Shown here one piece after another: positions 36,299 to 45,000 of a stretch of 64,000 nt of DNA; the stretch's first letter is position 1; every line of letters begins with the position of its first letter. The notes under the pieces are model-generated. The model had not been told where the DNA came from, did not search any database, and saw nothing but the letters and a program-made list of their open reading frames with translations. Position numbers and translations under genes: made by a program. Source of the DNA: DAOULT01 sp964646625 (GTDB lineage: Bacteria > Chloroflexota > Anaerolineae > CAZYHC01); contig CAZYHC010000006.1 in assembly GCA_964646625.1 (NCBI GenBank), forward strand, positions 1 through 64,000, written 5' to 3'.

Positions 36299-38412
36299 CC
36301 GACGTCAGGCTGGGGGTGTTCATTTGCGACTGCGGCGACCAGATTGCGTCCATCCTGGACGTGGACGCTCTGGAGAGGGGAGTCCACGACCTGCCGGGCG
36401 TAGCCGTTGCCCGGCGGCTGTGCCTCTCCTGCTCACCCGATGGGCTATCGGCCATCCAGTCGGCCATCGCCGCGGCAGGGCTCAACCGGGTACTGGTCGC
36501 GGGCTGTACTCCCCGCACGCTGGAGCCCCACTTCCGCACGGCCTGCCAGGAAGCTGGCCTGGATGGCGGCCTGTTCGAATTGGTGGACGTCCGGGAAGGT
36601 TGCGCCTGGGTGCATCAGGATGAGCCGGAGGTAGCCACCGCCAAGGCGCTCGATCTGATCCGGATGGGAGTGGCCAGGGTCACGCTGCGCCAGGCACGCC
36701 AGCCGGTAAGCGCCGAGGTGGTGCCTGCCGCCCTGGTCATCGGTGGGGGGCTGGCGGGCATGACCTCCGCCTTGACGCTGGCTAACGCGGGCCTGCCGGT
36801 CAAGCTGGTCGAGCGAGCGGCGGCGTTGGGCGGGATGCTGCGTGAGGTGCACACCCTCTATCCTGACCAGCGCCGTGCCGCCGAGTTTGTGGCCGAAAAG
36901 GTCGAGGCCGTAACCCATCATCCGCGCATCGAGGTTCTGTGTGAGAGTCAGGTGACAGGCATCTCGGGAACGGTGGGACATTACACGATCAGGGTCAACG
37001 AAAATGGGTCGGCGGGCCACCAAAACCGATCGTCACAATTCGAGGTGGGAGCGATCATTGTTGCTACGGGGGCGCGTGCCCTGCAACCGCGAGGTCTGTT
37101 CCGCTACGATGGACAGCGGGTAGTCACCCAGCTCGAGTTCGAGCGAGAGTTACGCGACAGGAGTAATGGCACTCAATCCACCAGTTTCCCAGCGAACGTG
37201 GTGATGATCCTCTGCGCCGGGCAGCGTAACGGAACGGTCTCCTACTGCTCTGGCATGTGCTGCATGGGGGCGCTCAAGCAGGCGCTCGAGGTCAAAGCCC
37301 TCAACCCGCAGGCCAACGTCACCATCCTCTTCCGCGACCTGTATTTGCTGGGCGAGGACACCTACGAGGAGGAAGTGCGGAAGGCTCGACAGGCGGGCGT
37401 AACCTTCATCCGCTATGCGCCGGCCGCGCCTCCGGAGGTGACCGACGAGGCGGTTGAGGTCCACGACCAGTTGACTGGAATGGATCGCCGTCTGCCCTAC
37501 GCCCGCGTCGTCCTGGCCTCCCCGCTGGTTCCACAGCCTGACGCCAGTGTGGTGGCCCACATGCTGGGTATCCCCCAGGACGAGAACGGCTTCTTTCCCG
37601 AGGTGCGCTATCGTCTGCGGCCGCAGAACTATGTCGAACGGGGTATCTACGTCTGCGGTGCGGCTCATCACCCGACCGGCTGGGCCGAGGCCGAGTTCCA
37701 GGCCTCCAGTGCGGCCTTCAGAGCCGTGCGTCACCTGGCGGCGGGCCAGGTTACCAGCCAGGCCTCCGTTGCTGTGGTAGACGAAAAGCTCTGTACCGGT
37801 TGTGGTAGCTGCGTGGAGACCTGCCCCTTTGGGGCTATCTCCATGCGCAGGCGGGAGGGGGTGCTAGACCTGTCCCAGATCGATCCGCTGCTGTGCAAAG
37901 GGTGCGGCAACTGCGCCGTCGCCTGCCCGGTCAAGGCTATCGACCTGCCGCTCGACAGCGACGGGCAAGTGCTGGCCCAGATCGAGGCGGCCCTGGCGAG
38001 CGCTTCGCAGGTTGGCCGACCGTGCATCCTGGCCTTTGGGTGTGAGTGGAGCAGCCACGCCGCTGCCGAATTGGCCGGGGTCAACAGGCTGAGCTACCCG
38101 GTGGAGGTGCGTCTCATCCGGGTGGGATGCTCGGCCCGCTTCGACCCCGTGCACATCCTGTGGGCCTTCTTCAGCGGCGCCAAGGGGGTCTTCCTGGGAG
38201 CCTGCCCGCCGGGCGACTGCCACTACGTCAACGGCAACCGTCACGCTCAGGAACGCATCAAGGCCCTGAGGGGAATGCTGGCCGAAAGAAGTTTCGACCC
38301 GCGCCGCCTGCGTCTGGAATGGATCACCCCTGACGATCCGCACGATTTCGTGGGCAAGATCACGGATTTCACGAACCTGGTGCGGGCCCTGGGCCCGGGC
38401 CGGAGAACGTGA
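36295..38412 (+). CDS. hdrA: HdrA-like flavoprotein with fused MvhD domain
   Basis: A 705-residue protein of the heterodisulfide-reductase HdrA type, the FAD subunit that bifurcates electrons in Hdr complexes. Order: N-terminal Cys region (FICDCGDQIAS, CLSCSPDG, AGCTPRTLEPHF), FAD-binding fold with GGGLAGMTSALTLANAGL (about 143-470), two 4Fe-4S motifs (CTGCGSCVETCPFGA, CKGCGNCAVACPVKA, about 500-560), then an MvhD/FrhD-like domain (FGCEWSS, GCSARFDPVHILWAF, GACPPGDCHYVNGN) carrying a [2Fe-2S] cluster. MvhD normally links HdrA to a hydrogenase; here the NuoEFG-like subunits could be the partner. No HdrB/HdrC is in the window. Confidence 0.92.
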   Translation: MTDVRLGVFICDCGDQIASILDVDALERGVHDLPGVAVARRLCLSCSPDGLSAIQSAIAAAGLNRVLVAGCTPRTLEPHFRTACQEAGLDGGLFELVDVREGCAWVHQDEPEVATAKALDLIRMGVARVTLRQARQPVSAEVVPAALVIGGGLAGMTSALTLANAGLPVKLVERAAALGGMLREVHTLYPDQRRAAEFVAEKVEAVTHHPRIEVLCESQVTGISGTVGHYTIRVNENGSAGHQNRSSQFEVGAIIVATGARALQPRGLFRYDGQRVVTQLEFERELRDRSNGTQSTSFPANVVMILCAGQRNGTVSYCSGMCCMGALKQALEVKALNPQANVTILFRDLYLLGEDTYEEEVRKARQAGVTFIRYAPAAPPEVTDEAVEVHDQLTGMDRRLPYARVVLASPLVPQPDASVVAHMLGIPQDENGFFPEVRYRLRPQNYVERGIYVCGAAHHPTGWAEAEFQASSAAFRAVRHLAAGQVTSQASVAVVDEKLCTGCGSCVETCPFGAISMRRREGVLDLSQIDPLLCKGCGNCAVACPVKAIDLPLDSDGQVLAQIEAALASASQVGRPCILAFGCEWSSHAAAELAGVNRLSYPVEVRLIRVGCSARFDPVHILWAFFSGAKGVFLGACPPGDCHYVNGNRHAQERIKALRGMLAERSFDPRRLRLEWITPDDPHDFVGKITDFTNLVRALGPGRRT

Positions 38413-38432
38413 AAATCGAGAGGAGTTTGACC

Positions 38433-38708
38433 ATGCTATACCTGGCGATAAGTACTCCACATCCTTCTAAACCTGAAGAGATCAAAGGGGCGAGACTAGA
38501 ATTCAGGTCCTGGATCGAGGATTTGAAATCAAGGAACAAAGTTATCTGTTTCTATCCTAAAATAGGTAGAGGCTCAGTAGTAATTTTCGATGTTCCCTCG
38601 AACGATGAGCTTCACAAACTGCTGACACAATGGTTAAACATAGTACCGGTAAGTTTCGATATATACCCTTTAGTGACTCCAGCAGAAGCGGAGGAACTTT
38701 TGATTTGA
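38433..38708 (+). CDS. Small dimeric alpha/beta-barrel-like protein
   Basis: A 91-residue protein of the muconolactone-isomerase/ferredoxin-like fold by pattern (MLYLAISTPHP strand, LEFRSWIEDLKSRNKV helix, SVVIFDVPSNDELHKLL). No catalytic residue can be assigned; such proteins are often regulatory or assembly factors. ATG 38433 follows GAGGAG; the in-frame GTG at 38409 overlaps the previous stop. Its base composition (A+T richer) differs from its neighbours, suggesting a later arrival or lower expression. Confidence 0.65.
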   Translation: MLYLAISTPHPSKPEEIKGARLEFRSWIEDLKSRNKVICFYPKIGRGSVVIFDVPSNDELHKLLTQWLNIVPVSFDIYPLVTPAEAEELLI

Positions 38709-38735
38709 TAACGTTTTGGTAAGAGGAGGACAACG

Positions 38736-39908
38736 ATGTCAACCAGATTGCAACAGGAAGTATGGGCCCTGGACCGCTGCTCCGGCTGCGGGGTGTGCGT
38801 GGCGGCCTGTTCCAAGGGGGTGCTCTACTGGAACGAGGAGGAGCAGCATCCCCTCCTGGAGGAGCGCCAGAAGGCGCTGGGCCTTTCCCATATCAAGCTG
38901 CGAACCTGCGAGGTTTGCGAAAAGTTCTGCGAGTTGAGCTGCCCCCGCCTGGTAGACTGGACGCCAATAGAGCCCCGTGCTATGGTCTCGGCACGGTCGG
39001 CGGGCATTGTCCAGAGCGGCAACCCCAACGACGTCATCCAGGCCCTTCTGGTGGCTGCTCGCTCGGCCGACCTGATCGACGGGGTGGTCACGCTGGACAT
39101 GGATCCCTGGACCCTGGAGCCGGTCGCCCGCGTGGCCACGACGGTGGACGAGATCGTTAGCGGCGTGGGAATGCAGTATCTCTGGGCCCCGGTGCTCAGT
39201 GCGCTCAACGAAGCCATCTTTGAGTTGGGTCTGACCAGGCTGGCCATCGTCGGTACTCCCTGCGTGGCCGAAGGGGCACGCCGGTTGATGAACGCCGAGA
39301 ATGAGCGCCTGTGGCCCTATCAGCAGGCCATCCGCCTGACCATCGCCCGCTTTTGCACTGGCATCTACATGCCAGACGTGGTCACCGAGTTGCTTGAGCG
39401 GGGAATGGGCCTCTCCCGGCATCAAATCCGGGGGCTGAGCACCTCGACCACCGACGGCAGGCTGACCGTGTCGCTGTGGGATGGCCCAGAGCGCACCATT
39501 CCGCTGACCGAGGTGGAGCCCTTCACGCGGCACGGCTGTGGCAGTTGTGACGACTACCTGGGCCAGTCGGCCGACATCGCCGTGGGGGCCATCGGCGCGC
39601 TGCCGGGCCACGCCACGCTCATCACCCGCACGCCGGCCGGCGAGGTTTTCGTCCACAATGCTCGCCGCTTTGGTCTGCTGGAAACCATCGCCCAGGTGGA
39701 CGACGCGGCGCTGAAGGCCGCCAAAGCGGAAAAGGACCGGCGGGCGCGGGCCCAGGCCCTTGACGCGCTCCACATCCTGATGATGGACGCCCTGAGCGAC
39801 CCCAGGCAGCGAGCTCAGGTCAGGAAGCAATTCGTCAGTCTATACGGCGCCCCGCAAGCGGGAGCCCCAAAAAGGGAGGAACGTCATGTCACTTGTGGTG
39901 GATGCTAG
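38736..39908 (+). CDS. FrhB/FdhB-family iron-sulfur flavoprotein
   Basis: A 390-residue member of the coenzyme F420 hydrogenase/dehydrogenase beta-subunit family, FAD-containing electron entry subunits. The N-terminus has a 4Fe-4S motif CSGCGVCVAACSKGV and a further Cys set CEVCEKFCELSCP; the middle has the FrhB signature VGTPCVAEGARRL and ARFCTGIYMPD; later HGCGSCDDYLGQSADIAVG. It would connect an outside electron carrier (F420, ferredoxin or a thiol) to the HdrA part. Start ATG 38736 has GAGGA upstream. It overlaps the next gene by 23 bp. Confidence 0.85.
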   Translation: MSTRLQQEVWALDRCSGCGVCVAACSKGVLYWNEEEQHPLLEERQKALGLSHIKLRTCEVCEKFCELSCPRLVDWTPIEPRAMVSARSAGIVQSGNPNDVIQALLVAARSADLIDGVVTLDMDPWTLEPVARVATTVDEIVSGVGMQYLWAPVLSALNEAIFELGLTRLAIVGTPCVAEGARRLMNAENERLWPYQQAIRLTIARFCTGIYMPDVVTELLERGMGLSRHQIRGLSTSTTDGRLTVSLWDGPERTIPLTEVEPFTRHGCGSCDDYLGQSADIAVGAIGALPGHATLITRTPAGEVFVHNARRFGLLETIAQVDDAALKAAKAEKDRRARAQALDALHILMMDALSDPRQRAQVRKQFVSLYGAPQAGAPKREERHVTCGGC

Positions 39909-40575
39909 TGGTCGCGAGCTGCGATCCGTCAGCGCAGAACTGAAAGAGGCGGTCGCCAAAGGGCCCGTGGTCGTTCAGGGGGCGGCCCATCTGCCTGGGC
40001 TGGTGGCCGGTTTCAAGCGCGGCGAGGTGATCATCGAAGGGGATAGCAGCGACTACCTGGGGGTTCTAAACGACGGGGCCACCATCAGGGTCAAGGGGAA
40101 CGCCGGCCGCTACCTGGCCGATAACATGACCAGGGGCACCGTCATCGTCGAGGGCGATGCCAGCTACGGCGTGGGCCAGTATTGCTACGGTGGCACCATC
40201 GTGGTCAACGGGGATGCCGGCGACTTTACTGCGGTGATGAATAAGGGCGCTACCATCATTGTTAAAGGAAAGGTGGGTGACGAGGTCGCGACCTACATGC
40301 TGGCCGGCGATCTGGTCATCGTGGGCGACGCCGGCAAGAATCTGGGCAACTATCTCATCCGCGGCAACATCTATATCGGCGGTAAGTGGGAAAGCCTGGG
40401 GCAAAACACCCTGCTAGAGGAGATGACCCCGGCCGACCTGGCCAAGCTGCGCGGCTACCTGGACGAATACGGCATTGAAGCCGATCCGGCGACCTTCAGG
40501 AAAATCGTCCGCCTGTCGGAGAAGCCCTTCTACAAAGCGAAAGAGGCTGTCCAGCTTGAACGCCCCCAGGTATAG
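39886..40575 (+). CDS. GXGXG-domain protein (glutamate synthase alpha C-terminal type)
   Basis: A 229-residue right-handed beta-helix with the glutamate-synthase GXGXG repeat pattern: GVLNDGATIRVKGNAGRYL, GGTIVVNGDAGDF, KGATIIVKGKVGDEV, GDLVIVGDAGKNLG. In archaeal-type glutamate synthases and N-methylglutamate synthase this domain is a separate subunit that structurally links the ammonia-producing and FMN domains. GGAGG precedes the ATG, which lies inside the FrhB-like gene. The C-terminal 50 residues are helical and family-unrelated. Confidence 0.88.
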   Translation: MSLVVDASGRELRSVSAELKEAVAKGPVVVQGAAHLPGLVAGFKRGEVIIEGDSSDYLGVLNDGATIRVKGNAGRYLADNMTRGTVIVEGDASYGVGQYCYGGTIVVNGDAGDFTAVMNKGATIIVKGKVGDEVATYMLAGDLVIVGDAGKNLGNYLIRGNIYIGGKWESLGQNTLLEEMTPADLAKLRGYLDEYGIEADPATFRKIVRLSEKPFYKAKEAVQLERPQV

Positions 40576-40618
40576 CGGCCGCAAGACTGATTGCGAGACT
40601 GATTGAAGGAGAACAATC

Positions 40619-42166
40619 ATGCCACCAGTTAATGGGACCTTTTGCGTCACTGTGATGAAAGAGCGGTGCATCAATGCCCGGATGCCGGGCAAATGCGCCA
40701 CCTGCGTCGAGGTCTGCTCCTACGAGGTCTACGCCCTTGACGAGGCGGGAAACGTCCACGTCCAGAACTACAACGCCTGCGTCGGCTGTCGTATCTGCTC
40801 CGAGTTCTGCCCGGAGAACGCCATTCGCATCAATCCCGCCGAGTCGGAGTTCCTGGTGCGCTCACCGTGGACCTTCCCCCAGGTAGAAGAGATCCACTAC
40901 AAGGCCCAGACCGGCCAGTACATGCTACGTGGTTTTGGCACGATGGGCTACGTACCCAGCTTCGACAACATCACCGTCGTGCCTTCCCAGATCGCCTCTC
41001 CTGCTCCCCGCGACAAGTATCGGGAGGAGTGCAATCTGGAGGTGGTCATCGGCGAGGATGCCTGTGAGCGCCCCATACGCCTGCAATACCCCCTCCTCTT
41101 TGCCGCCATGTCTTTCGGGGCGCTGTCCAGGGAGGCCCGGATGGCCCTGGCTATTGGGGCTGCTCAGACGGGGATCATCAGCAATACCGGCGAGGGAGGG
41201 CTGCTGAAAGATGAAACCTGGTTGATCAAGGGGTACGAGAACGAGGAGCGGACGCTGAGGCGTTGGGAGCCAGGCGGCTACTTGGTCGCCCAGTGGTCCA
41301 CCGGCCGCTGGGGGGTCTCGGCCGATTACGTCCGCGCCGGCGATGCGGTGGAGATCAAGATCGGTCAGGGCGCCAAGCCGGGCATGGGCGGTCACTTGCT
41401 GGGGGCCAAGGTTACGGCAGAGATAGCCGCCGTGCGCGGCATCCCCATAGGCAGCGATGCCCTCTCCCCCTGCCGCTACTACGACGTGCAGGACCTGGAG
41501 GACGTGAAGCGCATGGTGGCCTTCATACGCGACGTAACGGACTACGAGGTGCCCATCCTCTTCAAACTTGGCCCCAGCCGTCCCTACGAAGATGTCCAGG
41601 CCTGCGTAGAGGCCGGGGCAGACGCCATCTCCATTGACGGGCTGGTGGGCGGCACGGGCTGTTCGCCGGCCGTGGTCACCCAGGGCGTGGGCATCCCGAC
41701 GGTGGCCCTGATCCCGCCGGCCGTACGAGCTCTGAAGGACATGGGCGTCCATCGTAAGGTCAAACTCTTCGTCCTGGGTGGTATCCGCAGCGGGTTGGAC
41801 GCATACAAGGCCATGGCTATGGGCGCCGACGGCGTCGGCTTTGGCGCGGCGGCCGAGATCGCCATGGGCTGCCGGGCCTGCATGGCCTGTCACACCGGCC
41901 GCTGCCCTTACGGTATCACCTCTCAAGACCCCGAACTCCGCGCCCGGCTCGACCCTGTGGAAGCCGGCCAGCGACTGGCTAATTTCATCAAGGCCACCGC
42001 TGAGGAAATCAAGATATTGACCATGCTTTCCGGCCACGACGACATTCAAGACCTGGGCGAAGAAGATCTGCGGGCCATGGAGTTCAACACCGCCGCCATC
42101 ACCGGACTCAAGCTGGTTGGTTATGAGAGAAGGTTACCCTGGTGGGAGAACGGACAAGTAAGTTAG
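40619..42166 (+). CDS. FMN-binding glutamate synthase-type subunit with N-terminal ferredoxin domain
   Basis: A 515-residue protein: two 4Fe-4S-like Cys groups at the N-terminus (CATCVEVCSYEVY, CVGCRICSEFCPENA), then the glutamate-synthase TIM-barrel (about 110-480) with GEGGLLKDE, KIGQGAKPGMGGHL, ISIDGLVGGTG and GGIRSGLDAYKAMAMGAD for FMN and 2-oxoglutarate-type binding, and the C-terminal cluster CRACMACHTGRCPYG that binds a 3Fe-4S centre. The gene pairs with the GXGXG gene before it. The glutaminase (class II amidotransferase) subunit that would supply ammonia is not present in the window. The real substrate may therefore be free ammonia or another amine. Confidence 0.92.
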   Translation: MPPVNGTFCVTVMKERCINARMPGKCATCVEVCSYEVYALDEAGNVHVQNYNACVGCRICSEFCPENAIRINPAESEFLVRSPWTFPQVEEIHYKAQTGQYMLRGFGTMGYVPSFDNITVVPSQIASPAPRDKYREECNLEVVIGEDACERPIRLQYPLLFAAMSFGALSREARMALAIGAAQTGIISNTGEGGLLKDETWLIKGYENEERTLRRWEPGGYLVAQWSTGRWGVSADYVRAGDAVEIKIGQGAKPGMGGHLLGAKVTAEIAAVRGIPIGSDALSPCRYYDVQDLEDVKRMVAFIRDVTDYEVPILFKLGPSRPYEDVQACVEAGADAISIDGLVGGTGCSPAVVTQGVGIPTVALIPPAVRALKDMGVHRKVKLFVLGGIRSGLDAYKAMAMGADGVGFGAAAEIAMGCRACMACHTGRCPYGITSQDPELRARLDPVEAGQRLANFIKATAEEIKILTMLSGHDDIQDLGEEDLRAMEFNTAAITGLKLVGYERRLPWWENGQVS

Positions 42167-42215
42167 TCGATTATAAATACCTATTATAAATATCTAATGA
42201 ACAGGAGGAAAGAAA

Positions 42216-42740
42216 ATGGCCGTGATGACACTTGACACTGTGATGACATTTGACACCGCTGTTGTGACAAGCATGATGGAAGATGCGCTCGAATTCTGTG
42301 CCAGGAAAACTGGATTGAACGACAGGGAACAGGTCCTGGAGGCCATGCACCGTGGGGATTGCTCTGTCTGCGAATACCTACGCCATGGTCTGGCCAAAGG
42401 GGTGGCTGAGTATCTGGGCTCGATGGATGGCACTGTCGAAGCTATCTACACCTATGAACCCGAGTACACGGCCGGCATGGGCGAGCCCGTCCCTGTCTCG
42501 CCTGGCCTGAACCTGATCGCCAGGGTCAGTCGCAAGAGCGCAGCGCTGTCCTCGGTCATAGCCTCGGTGAGCTCGGCTCTGACCGAGGAGTATAGACATC
42601 TCGGCTGTCCCAAAGCCAATGCTCTGTGCTACGGCCTTGACGTCAAAATGACCGACGACGATGAAGTACAAAAGCGAATTGGTTACGGTGCGCTGATCAA
42701 CTCGCTCTACGTACGCCCTACAGAGATCTGGCACAAGTAG
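42216..42740 (+). CDS. Unknown protein, last gene of the electron-transfer operon
   Basis: A 174-residue soluble protein, no family recognised. It has an N-terminal helix with Cys (ALEFCARKTGL), a CSVCEYLRHGLAKGVAEYLG segment with a CxxC pair, a mixed strand region EAIYTYEPEYT, and a C-terminal part with LGCPKANALCYGLDVKMTDDDEV. AGGAGG precedes the ATG. It is 49 bp downstream of the FMN subunit, so probably co-transcribed, and may be a specific partner of the complex. Confidence 0.7.
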   Translation: MAVMTLDTVMTFDTAVVTSMMEDALEFCARKTGLNDREQVLEAMHRGDCSVCEYLRHGLAKGVAEYLGSMDGTVEAIYTYEPEYTAGMGEPVPVSPGLNLIARVSRKSAALSSVIASVSSALTEEYRHLGCPKANALCYGLDVKMTDDDEVQKRIGYGALINSLYVRPTEIWHK

Positions 42741-43062
42741 ACCGCGCCGTTCTGGCATCCTCACGAGCCTGGCCGGGGATGGGTGCCGGTTACGGCGATC
42801 TACCTCTCCAAACCTTGTCCTCCGGCTGAGCGTAGCCGGAGGACAAGGTACAACCGTGTGCCCTACAGCCGGGCCAATGAGGTCACTCGCAATCTAAAGC
42901 GCATCAAAGCTTCCAAAAGGTGTGGGCCTTCAGCCGGGAGCAACGGGTGCCGCTGCGGCTGGGAGCCTGCATGTTGGCAGTGGACAAGATAGCCAACGCG
43001 GCACGCCCTCGGGGGATATCCCCTTAGAGCGGCCGCGCCAGAGCAGTTGGCGGCTTCGCCTC
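42741..43062 (+). other. Non-coding region with RNA-like folds
   Basis: No reading frame is supported. A 15-bp perfect hairpin (42813-42848, loop GAGCGT) is followed by a possible three-way junction: GTGCCGC (42947-42953) with GCGGCAC (42998-43004); inside it GGCT/AGCC (42957-42967) and GTTGGC/GCCAAC (42973-42997) stacked directly on the closing helix. GGGGATATCCCC follows at 43012-43023. It ends in a strong terminator. It may be a structured RNA or a repeat relic. Confidence 0.4.
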
Positions 43063-43112
43063 CATAACAAAAGCCCCTGTCATCAATGGCGCTGGCAGGG
43101 GCTTTTGTTATG
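43063..43112. terminator. Strong bidirectional terminator
   Basis: A 17-bp perfect stem (CATAACAAAAGCCCCTG and its complement) with a 16-base loop. The GC core is followed by TTTTGTTAT on the plus strand and, by symmetry, on the minus strand. Confidence 0.85.
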
Positions 43113-43147
43113 TAAAGTATGTCGCCCTGAGCCATTGTGAAAAACAA

Positions 43148-43182
43148 CTCCCGCCCGCCCTCGATTCGAGGGTCGGCGGGAG
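43148..43182. other. GC-rich hairpin just upstream of the ABC exporter promoter
   Basis: CTCCCGCC pairs with GGCGGGAG, then a 2x2 internal loop, then CCCTCG with CGAGGG. It ends 2 bp before the -35 box, so it may be a terminator or operator. Confidence 0.5.
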
Positions 43183-43183
43183 T

Positions 43184-43212
43184 TTGGATTTCCGCCTGGC
43201 CTGTGGTATAAT
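43184..43212 (+). promoter_or_regulatory. Sigma-70 promoter of the ABC exporter pair
   Basis: TTGGAT (43184-43189), 17-bp spacer, TATAAT (43207-43212); 33 bp upstream of the GTG start at 43245. Confidence 0.75.
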
Positions 43213-43244
43213 CTACTTTCACTCCCAGGTGGAAAGGTAATTCG

Positions 43245-44999
43245 GTGATCAAAAGGGAATTCAGGCTGGAAGACGAATATCATTACAACCGCTCCGGGCC
43301 GGTGCACTGGATCATCTCCCACGTGATGCGCTACCCGCTTTTCCCGCTGGGCGGGACTCTGGCCTCTGTTTTGAACAACACGCTCTACAGCTTCAACCAG
43401 GTTTTTATCGGCCGGGGATTTGATCTGATTTCCACCCCCGGCTGGAGCACGGCCGAACTGCTGAGGCTGGCCCTGAGCGTGGCAGGAGCATCCGCCGGGG
43501 CAGGGTTGACAGGATTGGCCCGCAACTATTCCATCGAGTTCCTGGCCCAACACATGGAGCGGGACGCTCGCGATGAGCTTTACGTCAGCCTGCTAGGCAA
43601 GAGCCAGACCTTTCACGGCCGGCAGCGGATTGGGGACATCATGGCCCGCGCCACCAACGACGTGCGCATGCTCAACCTGATGATCAGCCCCGGCCTGTCG
43701 CTGATCATCGATTCGATCTTAACGGCCGCCGTCCCCCTGGTCATGATCGGCTGGCTTCGCCTGGAACTGCTGCTTGCCCCGGCCCTCTTTCTCGTCCTGT
43801 TTGTCATCACCCTGATCGATTACAACCGCAAGCTCAACCCGGTCAGCATCGCCAGGCGGGAGCAATTTGGGACGATGAACGCCGGGCTGGCGGAGGCCAT
43901 CGCCGGCATCGAGGTAGTCAAAGCCAACGCCCAGGAACGGCAGGAGGGAGCTAAATTTATCAATAACGCCCGCCTGTTCCGCCACTATTTTGTGCGCCAG
44001 GGAGAGATCCAGGCCCGCTATCTGCCGATGTTGATTTTCGTCCTGGCCTGGGCCGGCGGCTTTTTGCACGCCATGCTGCTCTGGCGAGCGGGCAGCATCA
44101 GCCTGGGCGAAGTGGTGACCTTTATGGGGCTGATGGGCGCGTTCCGCTTTCCCACCTTTATTTCCATCTTTTCCTTCAACCTGGTGCAGTTGGGGGTGGC
44201 CAGTGCCGAGCGGATCCTGGAATTGATCAACGCCGAGACGGAGTTGGACGAGAACGAGGCCGGCCTGGCTCGCCCCATCCGGGGGGAAGTGGTTTTTGAG
44301 AACGTCAGCTTTGGCTATGACGGTACTCCGGTGTTGAAAAATATCAGCTTCACTGCCCGGCCGGGGGAGACGATTGCCATTGTGGGGCAGACCGGCTCTG
44401 GTAAAACGGCCCTCACCCAGCTCATCAACCGCATATTTGACGTCGATGGCGGGCGGGTGTTGATAGATGGGGTGGACGTGCGCGACTGGAACCTGGAATC
44501 GCTCCGTTCGCAGATCTCCACCATCGAGCAGGACGTATTTCTCTTTTCCCGCACCCTGGCCGAAAACGTCGCCTTTGGCTGCGCCGATGCCGGCCAGGAA
44601 GCGATCGAGCAGGCCGCCCGCGAAGCTCAGGCGCACGAGTTTATTACCAGCTTTAGTGCGGGCTACGATACCGAGGTAGGCGAGCGGGGCGTGACCCTGT
44701 CCGGCGGGCAGCGGCAGCGCATCGCCATCGCCCGCGCTTTTCTCACCAACCCGCACATCCTGATCCTGGACGATAGCACCAGCGCCATTGACAGCGCCAC
44801 CGAAGACCAGATTCAGCGCGCCATGCGGCGCATCAGCAGCCAGCGCACCACTTTTATCATCACCCATCGGCTCAGTCAGATCCGGTGGGCCGACCGCATC
44901 CTGATCCTGCGCCGCGGGGAGTTGGTGGATCAGGGGACGCATGAGGAGTTGTTAGCGCGTAGCCCGGACTATCGCCGCATCTTCGCCCGTTACGATTAG
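43245..44999 (+). CDS. ABC exporter half-transporter, degenerate-site subunit
   Basis: A 584-residue ABC exporter (six membrane helices, then a nucleotide-binding domain). NBD motifs: Walker A GQTGSGKTALTQ, signature LSGGQRQRIAIARA, Walker B ILILDDSTSAID. The catalytic Glu after Walker B is Asp, the hallmark of the degenerate site in heterodimeric exporters (TM287-like). Its partner is the next gene, which has the intact Glu. Together they would export a lipid, peptide or drug. GTG start with GGAAAGG upstream. The intergenic space to the partner holds a gene remnant. Confidence 0.92.
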   Translation: MIKREFRLEDEYHYNRSGPVHWIISHVMRYPLFPLGGTLASVLNNTLYSFNQVFIGRGFDLISTPGWSTAELLRLALSVAGASAGAGLTGLARNYSIEFLAQHMERDARDELYVSLLGKSQTFHGRQRIGDIMARATNDVRMLNLMISPGLSLIIDSILTAAVPLVMIGWLRLELLLAPALFLVLFVITLIDYNRKLNPVSIARREQFGTMNAGLAEAIAGIEVVKANAQERQEGAKFINNARLFRHYFVRQGEIQARYLPMLIFVLAWAGGFLHAMLLWRAGSISLGEVVTFMGLMGAFRFPTFISIFSFNLVQLGVASAERILELINAETELDENEAGLARPIRGEVVFENVSFGYDGTPVLKNISFTARPGETIAIVGQTGSGKTALTQLINRIFDVDGGRVLIDGVDVRDWNLESLRSQISTIEQDVFLFSRTLAENVAFGCADAGQEAIEQAAREAQAHEFITSFSAGYDTEVGERGVTLSGGQRQRIAIARAFLTNPHILILDDSTSAIDSATEDQIQRAMRRISSQRTTFIITHRLSQIRWADRILILRRGELVDQGTHEELLARSPDYRRIFARYD

Positions 45000-45000
45000 G

